Assembly: GCF_905171765.1 (NCBI RefSeq)
Contig: NC_053397.1
Span: 118,106,378-118,170,377 of the forward strand
Source of the DNA: Bufo bufo
Taxonomy: Eukaryota > Chordata > Amphibia > Anura > Bufonidae
Reading direction: 5' to 3'
Length of the DNA: 64,000 nucleotides
Made by a program: the position numbers and the translations under genes. Positions 51,480 to 63,026 of this stretch are shown piece after piece. The notes under the pieces were generated by a model. The model saw only the letters and a list, made by a program, of their open reading frames with translations. It was not told the DNA's origin and searched no databases. Numbering within the stretch: position 1 is the stretch's first letter; the number at the start of each line of letters is the position of its first letter.

Positions 51480-52128
51480 TGTCACGACCGCTACCCCAGC
51501 AGCAGTCGTGTCGCACCAGACGGAGGGGAAGGGGGACCCTTATCTACGGATGGGAATAGTATGGCCACCCCTGACTAACCCTAAGCTGGCACCTGTCTGC
51601 CCTGATACCCTAGACGGGGTGTGAACCCGTGTGGCGAGCAGGATGCCTAAACCCTCAGTCACCCTAAAAAGGCCTAGAGTGGGGAAAGGCCGATGGGAGC
51701 ACTAGTCACCATCACTCATGTCTAGGAGAACAGCAGGGGAAGACAGAAACAAACAAACTATATCAGAGATAGACTTATCCAGTCACGAGCAGAGAAGGCG
51801 ATCCCAATCACGACAGTCCACGCCGGACAAGAGCTCCACAGCAACACCATCAAACGATCTCCTTCAAAGGTCAGAATAGAACTGGAAGTAAGGACTATAT
51901 CTGGCAATGACTGTAAGTGAAAGTGAAACTAATATAGTAGCTGGGAGTGGCAGACAGGACTCACCTGAGAAGGATGCCTACAAACTCCCAGTCAGGACAA
52001 AATGGTTCACAAGGCAAAACCCAGATGACATACCCTGAACCACGGAGCAAACTCACAAGCTATCGCGAGTAGCAAGTCACTGCGACCTTCTCCTCCCAGA
52101 CCTGTCTGGATCAGTCACAGTCGTGACA
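51480..52128 (-). mobile_element. Solo LTR (Ty3/Gypsy-type), 649 bp
   Basis: Begins tgtcacgacc and ends gtcgtgaca (TG...CA) with target duplication gtagg at 51475-51479 and 52129-52133. Read on the minus strand it contains gtttaggca ... acccgtctaggg-type sequence like that in the LTRs at 57878 and 63027, indicating a related family. No internal coding region remains, as after LTR-LTR recombination. Confidence 0.85.
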
Positions 52129-52289
52129 GTAGGTGATCTTAACCATTTCAGGAGAATTTGATTCACACCCAATCCGAATTTCGTCACGCTTCGTGGTAAC
52201 GAATTAAATTTTTTCCTAAAATGGCTACTGCACTTGTTAGGAAATGGAGCAAAGAACTCTGGGAACGAGGGATCACCCACAATGCCATG

Positions 52290-52330
52290 CATGCAGCCAA
52301 TCAGCAGCCAGCCAGCCCTATAAATAGCCC
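52290..52330 (+). promoter_or_regulatory. CCAAT/TATA pair of the decayed hAT
   Basis: gccaatca at 52296-52303 and ctataaatag at 52318-52327. The sequence around gcagccaatca resembles that of the giant hAT at 31031-31040. Confidence 0.45.
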
Positions 52331-52659
52331 CAGCCATTTTGGATTCTGCCATTTTCCAGTGTGCTTAGTGCAGGGAGAGACATCAGCAGGTGCTAGGGAC
52401 AGTGCTAGGAAAGACCTCATTGTGGCAATGAAAAAATAAAAAAAATGAAAAAAATGAAAAAATGATTTACAAGTTCAGGGAAAGATTAATCAAGGTGTAG
52501 CGGAAGTATAGGGAGACATCAACTACACTATAAAAGGAGAACAGGGTGCAATAGGAGAGTGTACAGCTTGAGTAATAGGAGCGATTCTATTATACCTTGC
52601 TGCACTAATTGGGGATCGAAATTGTAGTTATACTACTGCTTTAAGGTTGTATACACTAT

Positions 52660-54500
52660 ATGACACATCATTAATTCCAGCAAACCTTGCTTGTTATTGG
52701 GGTACAAGTTCTGTGTGATACAGCCATTTACGGGGTGTATTAATAGGAAAGATATATACGTCCTATTAGCCGTTCTGCTTTGATTTTACATTGTTTTACT
52801 TTTTTATGGGGATGTATTAATAGGATAAAAAAGGAAAAAATATATATCACAATTACTGTTCAGTGGTCAAGTTACATTGTACTACAGCCATTTACTGGTT
52901 TTATTAGTAGGAAAGATATGTACGTCCTATTAGCCGTTCTACTGTGATTTTACATAAACATTTTTTTGGGGGGTGTATTAGTAGGAAAAAAAGGGAAAAA
53001 TATATGTCATAATTGCCATTCAGCGGTGAAGTTACATTGTAGTACAGCCATTTATGTACATTACATGCACCAGTATTCAGCCATATTAAATAAAAATCCC
53101 AGGGGGAGCTGCGTGTCAGATTTTAATTTAATATGGCTGAATACTGGTGCATGTAATAGCGGTGTGCACTGCAGGCACACAGCACATGCACAGGACAGGG
53201 CAATCTAGCTCATCGGAGACAATCAGTGAGCAATAAGAATATAACATTTTAGCTCAGTGGTTATAGGGCAAATCAGCTATAGGGAAGTATAGGTATTAGA
53301 TAATAATCAACTACCTTGGGAAAGATAGTATATCTGGCTGCCGCAGTGCTGATTGTGTTCACTCATAGCAGCACTGACCACTTGAGCGTCAGATAATCTG
53401 TATACTGATCTTGTGGTAACATTATTTACAATTATACTGGAATAACTGACTGCCATTATATGGTAAACAAGAGGATATGCAAATAATATCCCTAAGGTTA
53501 TCTCCAAACAAGTTATATAATAATTCAGAATGAATAAAAATTACAGAGTGATAGAATCATTCCTTGCTACAGCATCTAGCCATGTTTTATTTTTAAATTG
53601 GCTTCTCTTTTGAGTTTCTTGTTACATTTTTAATAGAGTCAATAAACGTTATGTTTTAAATAAATACCACAAATGGGAACAATTTAGCCTTTGGCTAATG
53701 AACCTTATATTGTTAATTTTTTTCTTCCCGGGTCCATAGGGTCACTAATATAAAGAAATTACATTGTACTACAGCCTTTTACATGGTGTAATAGGAAATA
53801 TACGTTTCATTAGCCGCTGCGGTGAATTGTGATTGTTATATTTCTTTCTTGGGGGTATAGAAATAGGAAGAAGAATACGTCTTAATTGCCGTTCTGTGGT
53901 GAAGTTACATTGTACTATAGCCATTTACGGGGTGTATGGAAGGGAAATAAACCTACTTCCTATTATCTGTATTGCAGAGAATTGGGATAGTTATTTTATT
54001 TTTAGGGAGGGAGTTCATTAATCAGAAAAAAAGATATATGTCTTAATTGCCGTTCAGCAGTGAAGTTACATTGTACTACACCCATTTACATGGTGTATTA
54101 AAAGGAAACATATGTATGTCCTATTAGCCGTTCTGCGGTGAATTGTGATTAATATATTTCTTTTTTGGGGTGTAGAAATAGTAAAAAAAAGGAAAAAATA
54201 TATGTTATAATTGGCATTCAGCAGTGAAGTAACATTGTACTACAGCCATTTATGTGCTGTATAAAAAGGAAATATACGTACGTCCCATTAGCCGTTCTGC
54301 GGTGATTTGTGATTGTTACATTTCTTTTTTTGGGGTGTAGTTATAGGAAAAAGAATACATCTTAATTGACCTTCTGCAGTGAATTGTGATTGTTATTTTT
54401 TTTTTGGTGGGGGAGTTTATTAATCAGAAAAAAATATATATGTCTTAATTGCCATTCAGAGGTGAAGTAACATTGTACTACAGCCATTTTTTTTTGGGGG
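52660..54500. repeat. Degenerate tandem array of about 145-170 bp units
   Basis: Landmark acattgtactacagccattt or variants at about 52872, 53035, 53760, 53906, 54068, 54232 and 54472, with cctattagccgttctgc-type blocks between. Units are diverged. A 700-bp block (about 53055-53755), which includes a perfect hairpin, interrupts the array. Confidence 0.75.
53060..53157. mobile_element. Hairpin element with 32-bp perfect arms
   Basis: attacatgcaccagtattca ... is the exact inverse of ... tgaatactggtgcatgtaat over 32 bp each side of a 34-bp loop. It is possibly a tiny MITE; no target duplication was established. Confidence 0.7.
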
Positions 54501-54554
54501 GGGGGGTAATATTTTAATTTAATTATTTTATTATACAGTATTTCAGACAGACAG

Positions 54555-57335
54555 GTGACAGGCCCTTCAAAGGGAATGGGCAGTGACCACAATGTTTCTG
54601 TCGCAGGCAACAGAAAAAGGGAGGGTGGTAGCAGGAGTCGCAGTGAGAGGCCTGAGCTCCCAGTGTCATCTAGCGATCGTGTATTGACCAGCAACCCAGT
54701 GGTGCTTGAATGGTTGACTCGGTCTTTGACTTTGTCGCAAGTGACATCAGACACCCCCAGCCAAGAGTCGGTGGGTTCCTCTGACACAATGCTTAGTTGG
54801 CATGCCGTAGGCTCAGCTCCACTTTTCAGTGAGGTTGTGCTACTAGAGGACAGTCAGCAGCTACTGCCTAGCTAAGATCTGGAGGAGACATCCACCGCTT
54901 CCTCCTGTAGGCGGGCAAGTAGTGATGATGAGAGTCGCGTGGGAGCAGGTGTTGCATGCGGTCAGGCTCCTGGACCTAAGACCGTTGAGGGGTACATCAG
55001 TGACATGCAGACTGTAGTAGATGATGATAATGATGTAGCCGATCACACTTGGGAGCCAGGTGAAGAAGGAGCTTCATCATCATCATCAGAAGAGGGTGGC
55101 AGCTTGCGTGTGAGGCAGCGGCTGAGCCAGCAGGGTGGCAGAGTGGCTATGAGTCAGCAGGGTGGCAGAAGTGGGAGGTCGGGAGCCAAATGTTCCCGGG
55201 ATAGACCACACGCTTCACAGGAGCCTACCTGCCGAGAAAGTAGCAGTTCAGGAGTTCACGGAGGCAGTGGTAGCAGGCAGTTAGCCAATGTTGGCACCAA
55301 GGCCCTGTGTCAACACATGCAGCATCACCATAAAGTGACCTAGGAGAACTGTGGCTCTGATGTGGTGGTTCAGCCTGCCGCAGCAATCATTGCATCACCC
55401 AGTGGCACGCACCCAATTTCATGCAGTGAAGGCTCCACCACCTCAGCCGAAGGGAGCTGTCTGTTCTTCCCATCATTTGCTGGTCCTGATGCTCCTGCTC
55501 CTCCTTCTACTCCTTGTCAGTCATTCCTTCAGCAATCGATCGCCAAGAGACAACAGTATGCGTGAACTCATCCAACAGAACAGAAGCTGAACGTGCTCCT
55601 GGCCAAGTTGCTAGTTCTGCAGTCCCTCCCTTTCCAAGTGGTGGGCTCTGCACCTTTCAGAGAACTGATGGTTTGTGCCGAGCCAAAGTGGAGAGTCCCA
55701 AGCTGTCATTTCTTTGCAAAAAAGGCAGTACCAGCCCTGCACACAAATGTAGACCAGAAGGTGGGCCAGTCTTTGAGCCTGTCTGTGTCAGCACCGACAT
55801 ATGGAGCTGTAACTACAGTCAAGGACAATATATGTAATTTACGGCCCACTGGGTAAATGTGGTTCCTGCCCAACCACACCAGCAACTTGGCCAGATGACA
55901 CTGTTTCTGCCTCCACGTTCTGAAGCCATTGATCTTGCGACAATGTGCGCCTCTGCCTCCTCATCCTTCACTGTGTACTCAGCCTCAACTGCAGGGACAT
56001 TTCACAGTGCTCCCCCAGCATACCACATGTGCAGGGCACGTCGGTGTCACACTGTTCTGCACCTAGTTTGCTTGGGCAAACGGAGTCACACAGGGGAGGA
56101 ACTGCTCCACATCCTTCATCAAGAAATCAAATTCTGGTTTTCTCCTCGACAAATCAAAATCGGAACCAACAACGGGAAGAACATGGTGTCAGCGATGCGT
56201 CAAGGAGGGCTGAGCCATGCACCCTGCATGGCGCATGTGTTCAATCTGGTTTTAAAGCGGTTCCTGAAGTCTTCACTCCATCAGCAAGACATCCTGAAAA
56301 TGGCCAGGAAACTTTGCATGCACTTCAGCCGCTCGTACACCACAAAGCACACCCTCCTTGAGCTGCAGCGGCAGAACGTCGTCCTCCAACATAGGCTGAT
56401 ATGCAACATTTCCACCCGTTAGAATTCCACCCTCTATATGTTGGACCATAAATGAACAGAGAAAGGCCATGAACAATTTCTTGATGACACAGGCGGACAG
56501 AGGTACTCACCTGTGTAACTTTGATGTTAGCCAGATGCTGCTAAATCTGGCTGGCCAGGGGACAGGAGATGTGGCGACTACATCTCATGGCCACATGAGC
56601 CCTGTGGGGTCTGAACTAGATGAGGAGGAGAACATTCGAGCACAAGCAATGCACAGAGAAATGGCTGTTCTTTCTATACAGGTGACAGGAGAGGAGGAGT
56701 AGGAGAAGCAGGAACAGCCGGAGGAGCTACAGGGCGATGTGGAAGAGGAGGCAGATAACCCAGACACACTGTGGCAGTATGCAGTGGAGATGGAGGCAGG
56801 GAGTCCCTCCGGGTCACTTGCGCAAATAGCCCGATGCACGCTCAGTTGCTTGCATAGTGACAGCGGAATTGTCTCCATTCGGCAGAAGGATGACTACTGG
56901 ATCTCCACCATGTTATACCCTCGCTACCGGTCCAAAATGGGGGGCCTTTTTTACCCCCGCTGAGAGGGAAGACAAACTGAACTACTATCGAGACATCCTA
57001 TGTCATCAGTTGGCCACTGACTATGTGCACAATCGCCCATCCTCACACAGGTATGCTCTCAAGTTCGCTCTGAGATCACGTTCCACTGCCATGGCTGCTG
57101 GATGGGGGGGGGGCAGGAGCAGTACTAGCTCCATCAGCAGCAACTTAAGTCTAGAGTCGCTAATGAGCAGTTTTCTTCACCCACCTACAGAAGAACCTAC
57201 TCACCAGCAGCCATAGTTGACTCAAGGAGAACTAGCCTGTTCAGCCAAAATGTGGAGAAACTGACCTTTGTGAAGATGAGTCAGGTGTGGATTAGCCAGG
57301 ATTTTCAAACACCAGTGCCTAATGCATCAGACTAG
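54555..57335 (+). pseudogene. hAT transposase pseudogene, related to 33394-36777
   Basis: Frames broken by several stops and shifts align in order with the intact transposase. They include an N-terminal Ser-rich region (54555-54875), a region ending CQHMQHHHKVT at 55343 at the BED-finger position, the TDIW/TAHW catalytic region (about 55790-55860), CMAHVFNLVLKRF at about 56225-56265, LICNISTR at 56395-56420, an acidic stretch (about 56690-56760), YWISTMLYPRYRS at 56895-56935 and VEKLTFVKMSQVWISQDF at about 57255-57305. The second catalytic Asp block reads GTNNGKN, and most of the C-terminal dimerisation domain with the catalytic Glu is deleted. It is dead. Confidence 0.85.
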
Positions 57336-57429
57336 ATCATCCATGGTGCCACACCTACAATTTGACAAAAGAGACCTGTTATTTCTGGTTACCTCCTTCA
57401 GCTACTATTCTGAGGCTGCCACCCACCTG

Positions 57430-57872
57430 ATGCCACACCTGCCGCCAGGTGCTCCTACAGCCACCCACCATCTTTAGCTGGTACTGGTATTGCCCCCCAC
57501 CTCCCCACTATGTCACTGGGCCACTCTGTGGTCTCCTCATGCTGTTGCCACCTCAACACTCTGTGGTCTCCTCATGCTGCTGCCACATCACTACTCTGTG
57601 GTCTCCTCATGCTGCTTTCACCTCACCACTATGTCATTGAGCCACTCTGTGTTCTCCTCATGCATCTGCCACCTCAAAACTATGTCACTGGGCCACTCTG
57701 TGGTATCCTCATGCTGCTGCCACCTCAAAAATATGTCACGGGGCCACTCTGTGGTCTCCTCATGCTGATGCCATCTCACCACTATGTCATTGGGCCACTC
57801 TGTGGTCTTCTCATGCTGCTGCCACCTCAACACTATGTCACTGGGCCACTCTATGGTCTCCTCAAGCTGCTG
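57430..57872. repeat. About 54-bp tandem array, left part
   Basis: Unit: actatgtcactgggccactc, tgtggtctcctcatgctgct, gccacctcacc. About eight units, giving spurious open frames. The array is split by the Gypsy element and continues at 63657-63880. Confidence 0.85.
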
Positions 57873-57877
57873 CCATG

Positions 57878-58486
57878 TGTCATGAGGGTGTCAAGAGCCA
57901 CGTCTGACTCCGTTATACCCGGGGTCAGGAAGTCGCAGCGGGTGGCTGCGCGTTCGATGTACAAAGACAGTGCTGTTTCGTAATGGTAGCTTTCTGGGTT
58001 TGCCTTGCTATCCTTTTTGGCTCACTCAGGGATCCGTAGCTTCTCCTCCTCAGCTGTTTCTTGTCCAGCAATCCCAACCTCCTTATATTCCCATTTCCCA
58101 CTTCTCTGGTATATAGAGCTTCCTGCCTGGACTTCTATACTGACCCACTGGAGCTGTGTAGCTGTGTTCCCTGGTTGTTGTTCCAGAACATTACCCTCTG
58201 GATCCCTGTTGGGCCTTGGTGGTCTGCTGTTGCCGCCCACCTGGGATTATATGTTTTTCTGTATTGTCTGTCCTCTCCTTGGTGTTTTCCTCTTAGTGTC
58301 AGTGGTGCGGACTAGTGATCCCACCGCCCCGTTCACTACACAGGGCTCATCTTAGGGAAAGCCAGGGTTTAGGCACGTGATCGGCGTACGGGTGAGGAAC
58401 CCGTCTAGGGACGTCAAGGCAGTCAGGTGCCTCCCTTGGACAGGGCCTTCCCATTTCTCTCCCTTTGCGTGACGCCGGTCATTACA
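57878..58486 (+). repeat. 5' LTR
   Basis: 609 bp, tgtcatgaggg ... ggtcattaca. It differs from the 3' LTR by indels: it has about 26 bp (ttatacccggggtcaggaag...) that the 3' LTR lacks, and lacks about 37 bp (around agccgcaaggtgagtcaggg). The LTRs have therefore diverged since insertion. Confidence 0.95.
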
Positions 58487-58558
58487 TTATATCTGGCCCT
58501 TATTTTGTGTAGGTAAAAAAATATATATATTTTTCTTTCTACCTACTTAGAATCCAGT

Positions 58559-59400
58559 ATGGATCCAATTGCTGCTTTGTCAAAGCAACTTCAAGGCCTG
58601 TCTTTGGAGGTGGCAGGATTGAAGGCGTCGGTCCTCCAGCAACAGCAGCAATTGCAACAGACCGCAAGCCCAGCGGTTGCTACAGGTAACCAGGTTGTTG
58701 CGGAACCCAAGGTTGCTCTTCCTGACAGGTTTTCTGGGGGAAGGGACAAATTTGTGACGTTCCGTGAGGCTTGTAAATTATATTTTAAACTGCACCCTTA
58801 CTCCTCTGGTAATGAAGAACAGCGGGTTGGGGTTGTTATTTCCCTGCTGCAGGGGGACCCGCAATCCTGGGCGTTCTCTTTACCCACTGATTCCCAGGCT
58901 CTCCGGTCAGTGGATGAATTTTTTGGGGCCTTGGGTCTCATATATGACGACCCTGACCGAGTCGCACTGGCTGAATCAAAATTACGGAGACTCCTACAGG
59001 GAGAGCGGCCAACAGAGGAGTATTGCGCAGAGTTCCGTAGGTGGGCTACGGATACCCAGTGGAACGACCCGGCTCTCAGGAGTCAGTTCTGCTCTGGGTT
59101 ATCCGAAAGGATTAAGGATGCGCTTGCGCTGTATGAGACTCCCTTTTCCCTTGATGCGGTGATGTCCCTTTCTATCAGAATAGATAGACGTCTTAGGGAC
59201 AGATTGAAAAATCCGGAGCAATTGTTAACCCCTCTCAAGCAGCAGTTAGTTTGTACGGACTTAGACGAGCCTATGCAGCTAGGAGGAACTACTCGTCAGG
59301 TCCATCCTCCTGAGGCTCGCCGTAGGCGTGGGTTTTTTTTTTTTCTGTGGGGAGAGGGGTCATTTTATTAATGTCTGTCCTTCCTTCCTCAAAGACAAAA
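58559..59400 (+). pseudogene. Gypsy gag
   Basis: The open frame 58559-59371 starts MDPIAALSKQLQGLSLEVAG with a coiled-coil-like, Gln-rich N-terminus. A retrotransposon capsid domain follows (PDRFSGGRDKFVTFREACKL ... LLQGDPQSWAF ... RPTEEYCAEFRRWA). A run of 12 or more T at about 59334-59345 then shifts the frame. The zinc knuckle (pattern C-x2-C-x4-H-x4-C, near 59345-59385) is readable only in the neighbouring frame, so the nucleocapsid part is lost in this copy. Role: particle formation and RNA packaging. Confidence 0.85.
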
Positions 59401-59429
59401 GACCGTCGGAAAACTACTAACCCCAGGCT

Positions 59430-59775
59430 GTGTGGAGGATGTCAGCCGGGGGATATACGTACCGTACCACGGGTGTGACGTCACACGCTGCGCTCTCGGA
59501 TTCCCTTACCAGCACGCTCCTTCGTGCGCGCGCCAGCTGCCGGCCGGAGCGGCGCACGCTATTTTGAAGTGTTGAGCAAGAAGAACTACTGCCCCTCCTG
59601 CACTGATTAGTGCCTACAGAAACCGAATCTTGATTAGAAGTATTCCCGGACCTACATCCAGCGATACAGGTACTCTTTTCTTCTCTGTGCCCCATGTCCT
59701 TTTTTTCCAGCGCTGATACCACACTTTTATATTTGAAATACAGGTATACGTTTCCTCCATACGAACATAGCAATT
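59430..59775. other. Unexplained insert between gag and protease
   Basis: About 330 bp that fit neither gag nor pol. They start with a palindromic CRE (gtgtgacgtcacac, about 59472-59485) and a GC-rich promoter-like stretch (cgcgcgccagctgccggccg), then become AT-rich with gataccac and aatacaggtata motifs. The origin is unknown: it could be a fragment of another element or non-coding sequence of this one. Confidence 0.45.
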
Positions 59776-59776
59776 T

Positions 59777-60229
59777 GTGTTGCCAGCGGTTGTTGTTTTT
59801 GGCGTTAAGACGGAGACTATTTCTTTTTTTCTAGACAGTGGAGCAGGAGTAAATTTGATAGATGCCCATTTTGCCCACACTATGGGTTTGTCTCTCTGTA
59901 CGCTACAGAGACCTATTCCCATATTCGCTATTGATTCTGCTCCTCTGTCTCAGAGAAACCTCACTCACATTGTCCATAACTTACACCTTCGGGTAGGGGA
60001 CCACCATAACGAGTTGCTTTCATGTTATGTTCTGGAGGGGCTTCCCACTCCGGTGGTGTTGGGTCTTCCCTGGTTGATAGCGCACAATCCAGTGGTGGAT
60101 TGGCAGGCCAGGGAGATATTGGAGTGGAGTGAGCAGTGCAGAGAAAATTGCTTAAATAGCAATTGCTTAGTCGCCTCCATAGCTACCCTACCCACATTTG
60201 TTTTGGACTTTGAGGACGTTTTTTTCTGA
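59777..60229 (+). pseudogene. Gypsy aspartic protease region
   Basis: Contains the retroviral-type protease signature FLDSGAGVNLID (catalytic Asp) and VVLGLPWLIAHNP. It runs towards the RT linker (LDFEDVFF) and ends at a frameshift at about 60228. Role: processing of the Gag-Pol polyprotein. The first Met here is not the true start; in this family protease follows gag in the same or a shifted frame. Confidence 0.85.
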
Positions 60230-61967
60230 AAAGGGTTGTCAGAAGTTACCACCTCACCGTCCTTATGATTGCCCGGTTAACCTGATTCCTGGTGCTAAAT
60301 TACCCAAGACCAGGTTATATAATCTTTCGGGTCCAGAGAAACAAGCCATGAAAGATTATATCTCCGAGAGCTTGGCTAAGGGACACATCAGACCCTCTTC
60401 TTCACCCGTGGCTGCAGGGTTTTTCTTCATTAAAAAGAAAGATGGGGGCCTGCGTCCTTGCCTAGATTTTCGCGAATTAAAGCGGATAACCATCCGAGAC
60501 CCATACCCTCTTCCTCTCATTCCTGACCTGTTTAATCAGATTGCGGGTGCTAGGTGGTTCTCCAAACTTGATCTTAGGGGGGCCTACAATCTGATTCGTA
60601 TCAAGGAAGGGGATGAGTGGAAGACAGCTTTTAACACCCCTGAGGGGCATTATGAAAATCTAGTCATGCCTTTTGGTCTGACCAATGCTCCTGCTGTCTT
60701 CCAACATTTCGTTAATGACATTTTTAGTCATCTTATCGGCAGGTTTGTGGTGATATACCTAGATGATATTTAAATTTATTCGTCGGATCTGAAAACACAT
60801 GAGGTGCATGTCAGACAGGTACTGCAGGTCCTACGGACGAATAAATTATATGCTAAAATTGAAAAGTGTGTTTTCGCCGTTCAGGAAATACAGTTCCTTG
60901 GGTATTTATTATCTGCTTCAGGTTTCCGTATGGATCCTAGGAAGGTCCAGGCAATTTTAGATTGGGATCTTCCTGAGAACCTCAAAGCACTGCAACGGTT
61001 CTTGGGCTTCGCAAATTTCTATAGAAAATTCATAAAAAATGATTCGGTGATTGTAAAACCCCTTACTGACATGACTAGGAAGGGGACTGATTTTTCTAAA
61101 TGGTCTGATGCCGCTAAAATAGCTTTTTCCTCTCTAAAAGAGAGGTTTACCTCGGCACCTGTACTAATCCAACCTGATGTCTCCCAGCCTTTTATTGTTG
61201 AAGTAGATGCGTCAGAGGTGGAAGTGGGGGCTGTGCTTTCTCAGGGTCCGTCTCCTGGCAAATGGCGTCCTTGTGCGTTCTTTTCTAAAAAACTATCTGC
61301 AGCAGAGAAGAACTATGATATTGGCAATAGGGAACTATTAGCTATTAAACTAGCGTTTGAAGAATGGCGTCACTTTTTAGAGGGGGCAATCCACCCCGTC
61401 ACTGTGATTACGGACCACAAAAACCTTCTGTACCTCGAATCAGCTAAGCGTCTCACCCCTAGACAAGCTAGGTGGTCGCTATTTTTTACCAGGTTTAACT
61501 TTGTTATTACCTATCGTCCTGGGGCAAAAAATACCAAGGCAGATGCATTATTGCGTTGTTTCCCTGGAGGGGGTAATGTGAGTGATCCGGTACCCATTCT
61601 ACAAAGAGGAGTGGTTGTCACTGCGGTACACTCTGTTCTGGAGGGGAAGGTGTTAGAGGCCCAGGGGGACGCCCCGGTCTCTTGCCCCTCAGAGAAATTG
61701 TTTGTACCGTTGAACCTGCGTCTCGAATTATTAAAGGAACATCATAATTCGGCACTTGCTGGGCACCCGGGTAGTAAAGCAACCTTGGAGCTATTGTCTC
61801 GTCGTTTTTGGTGGCCAAGGTTGCGTCAGGATGTAATGGATTTTGTGTCTTCTTGTTCTACTTGTGCGCGCGCAAAAGTCTCTCATACACGTCCTGCAGG
61901 GTCTTTATTGCCACTTGTCATTCCCAATAGGCCATGGACACATCTGTCAATGGATTTCATCACCTGA
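60198..61967 (+). pseudogene. Gypsy RT-RNase H and integrase zinc finger
   Basis: RT motifs: [33 protein letters not shown] (motif A), [15 protein letters not shown] and VIYLDDI (motif C). A taa stop (about 60771-60773) falls immediately after YLDDI. The second frame continues with FLGYLLSASGF, the thumb and connection (RFLGFANFYRKFI), RNase H (EVDASEVEVGAVLSQG, DHKNLLYLESAK, TKADALLRCF) and an HHCC integrase zinc finger (HHNSALAGH ... CSTCARAK). Another frame change occurs at 61967 (MDFIT). All domains are recognisable; the copy cannot make one polyprotein. Confidence 0.9.
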
Positions 61968-62355
61968 CTTACCTTTGTCTGCGGGTAAAACAGTTATCTT
62001 GGTAGTAGTGGACAGGTTTAGCAAAATGGTACACTTCATTGCGTTACCCGCACTACCTAATGCTAAGACTCTTGCTCAGGTATTCATCAGTGAAATCGTG
62101 AAGCTTCACGGGGTCCCTTCCGATGCTGTTTCGGATCGGGGAACCCAGTTTATTTCAAAATTTTGGAAAGCTTTTTGTTCCCGTTTGGGGGTACACTTGT
62201 CCTTTTCCTCAGCTTTCCATCCTCAGTCGAATGGACAGACTGAGCGTACCATCCAAAACCTTGAGACATATCTAAGATGTTTTGTGTCTGAAAACCAAGA
62301 GGTGTGGTCATCATATTTACCGTTAGCCGAGTTTGCCATAAATAATAGCCGTTAG
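61968..62355 (+). pseudogene. Gypsy integrase catalytic core
   Basis: Open in the frame 61843-62355. Shows the D,D-35-E core: VVVDRFSKMVHF (first Asp), AVSDRGTQF (second Asp) and SNGQTERTIQNLE (Glu). It ends at an in-frame stop after EFAINNSR. Role: cDNA integration. Confidence 0.9.
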
Positions 62356-62490
62356 GAATCTACTGGCAAGTCACCATTTCTTGGTGCATATGGTTTTCAT
62401 CCCCAATTCTGTACTTTCAAAGAGGGGGGGTCTTCTGGGGTTCCCGAAGAGGAACGGTTTTCGTCGTCTTTTTCATCTGTATGGCAGAAA

Positions 62491-63026
62491 GTGCAAGCTA
62501 ATTTGAAAAATATGGGAGGTAAATATAAATGCATGGCTGATAAAAAACGGTCGCCAGGTCCGGACCTAGGAGTGAATGACTATGTGTGGTTATCTACTAG
62601 GAATATTAAATTAAAGGTTCCCTCTTGGAAACTGGGTCCTAGGTTTATTGGTCCTTACAAAATAGTAGCCATCATTAACCCCGTGGCTTTTCGCCTGGAG
62701 CTACCTCAGACTTTTAAAATTCATAACGTCTTCCATAAATCGTTACTCAAACAGTATGTTCCACCTCTAGAACCATCACCGCTGCCACCCCCTCCTGTTA
62801 TTGTGGATGGTAATCTAGAGTTTCAAATATCCAAAATTGTTGATTCTCGTCGGGTCCGCCGTTCTCTTCAATATCTGGTGCATTGGAGGGGTTACGGTCC
62901 CGAGGAAAGAATGTGGGTTCCAGCGTCTGAGGTAAACGCCGACAGGTTAGTTCGGGTTTTTCATGCCTCTCATCCTGAGAGACCTAGTCCTGAGTGTCCG
63001 GAGGCCCCTCGTGGAAGGGGGGGTAC
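62491..63026 (+). pseudogene. Gypsy integrase C-terminal domain with chromodomain
   Basis: The GPY/F-type region (GPRFIGPYKIVAIINPVAFR, then HNVFHKSLLKQY) is followed by a chromodomain (EFQISKIVDSRRVRRSLQYL, VHWRGYGPEERMWVPASEV). Chromodomains of chromoviruses steer integration toward particular chromatin. The open frame runs on into the 3' LTR. It is disconnected from the core by a stop and a frame change between 62355 and 62491. Confidence 0.9.

Larger units (their letters stand above)
52134..57872 (+). mobile_element. Decayed hAT transposon with arrays, relative of the giant hAT
   Basis: The order is promoter-like CCAAT/TATA (52296-52327), tandem array (about 52660-54500), broken transposase (54555-57335), tandem array (57430-57872, resuming at 63657 after a Gypsy insertion). 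The same order is seen in the giant hAT. Terminal inverted repeats were not identified; the outer limits are estimates. Confidence 0.65.

Noticed and set aside
54555..57335. Second functional hAT transposase
   Set aside because: Multiple stops and frameshifts, altered second catalytic Asp block and deleted C-terminal catalytic region.
57449..57983. Open frames of Cys/His-rich peptide in the 54-bp array
   Set aside because: Product of translating a tandem repeat; unit length is divisible by three and there are no domains.
58005..58355. Open frames inside the Gypsy LTRs (also 63128-63508)
   Set aside because: They lie in LTR sequence, occur in both LTRs, and match no protein family I recognise.
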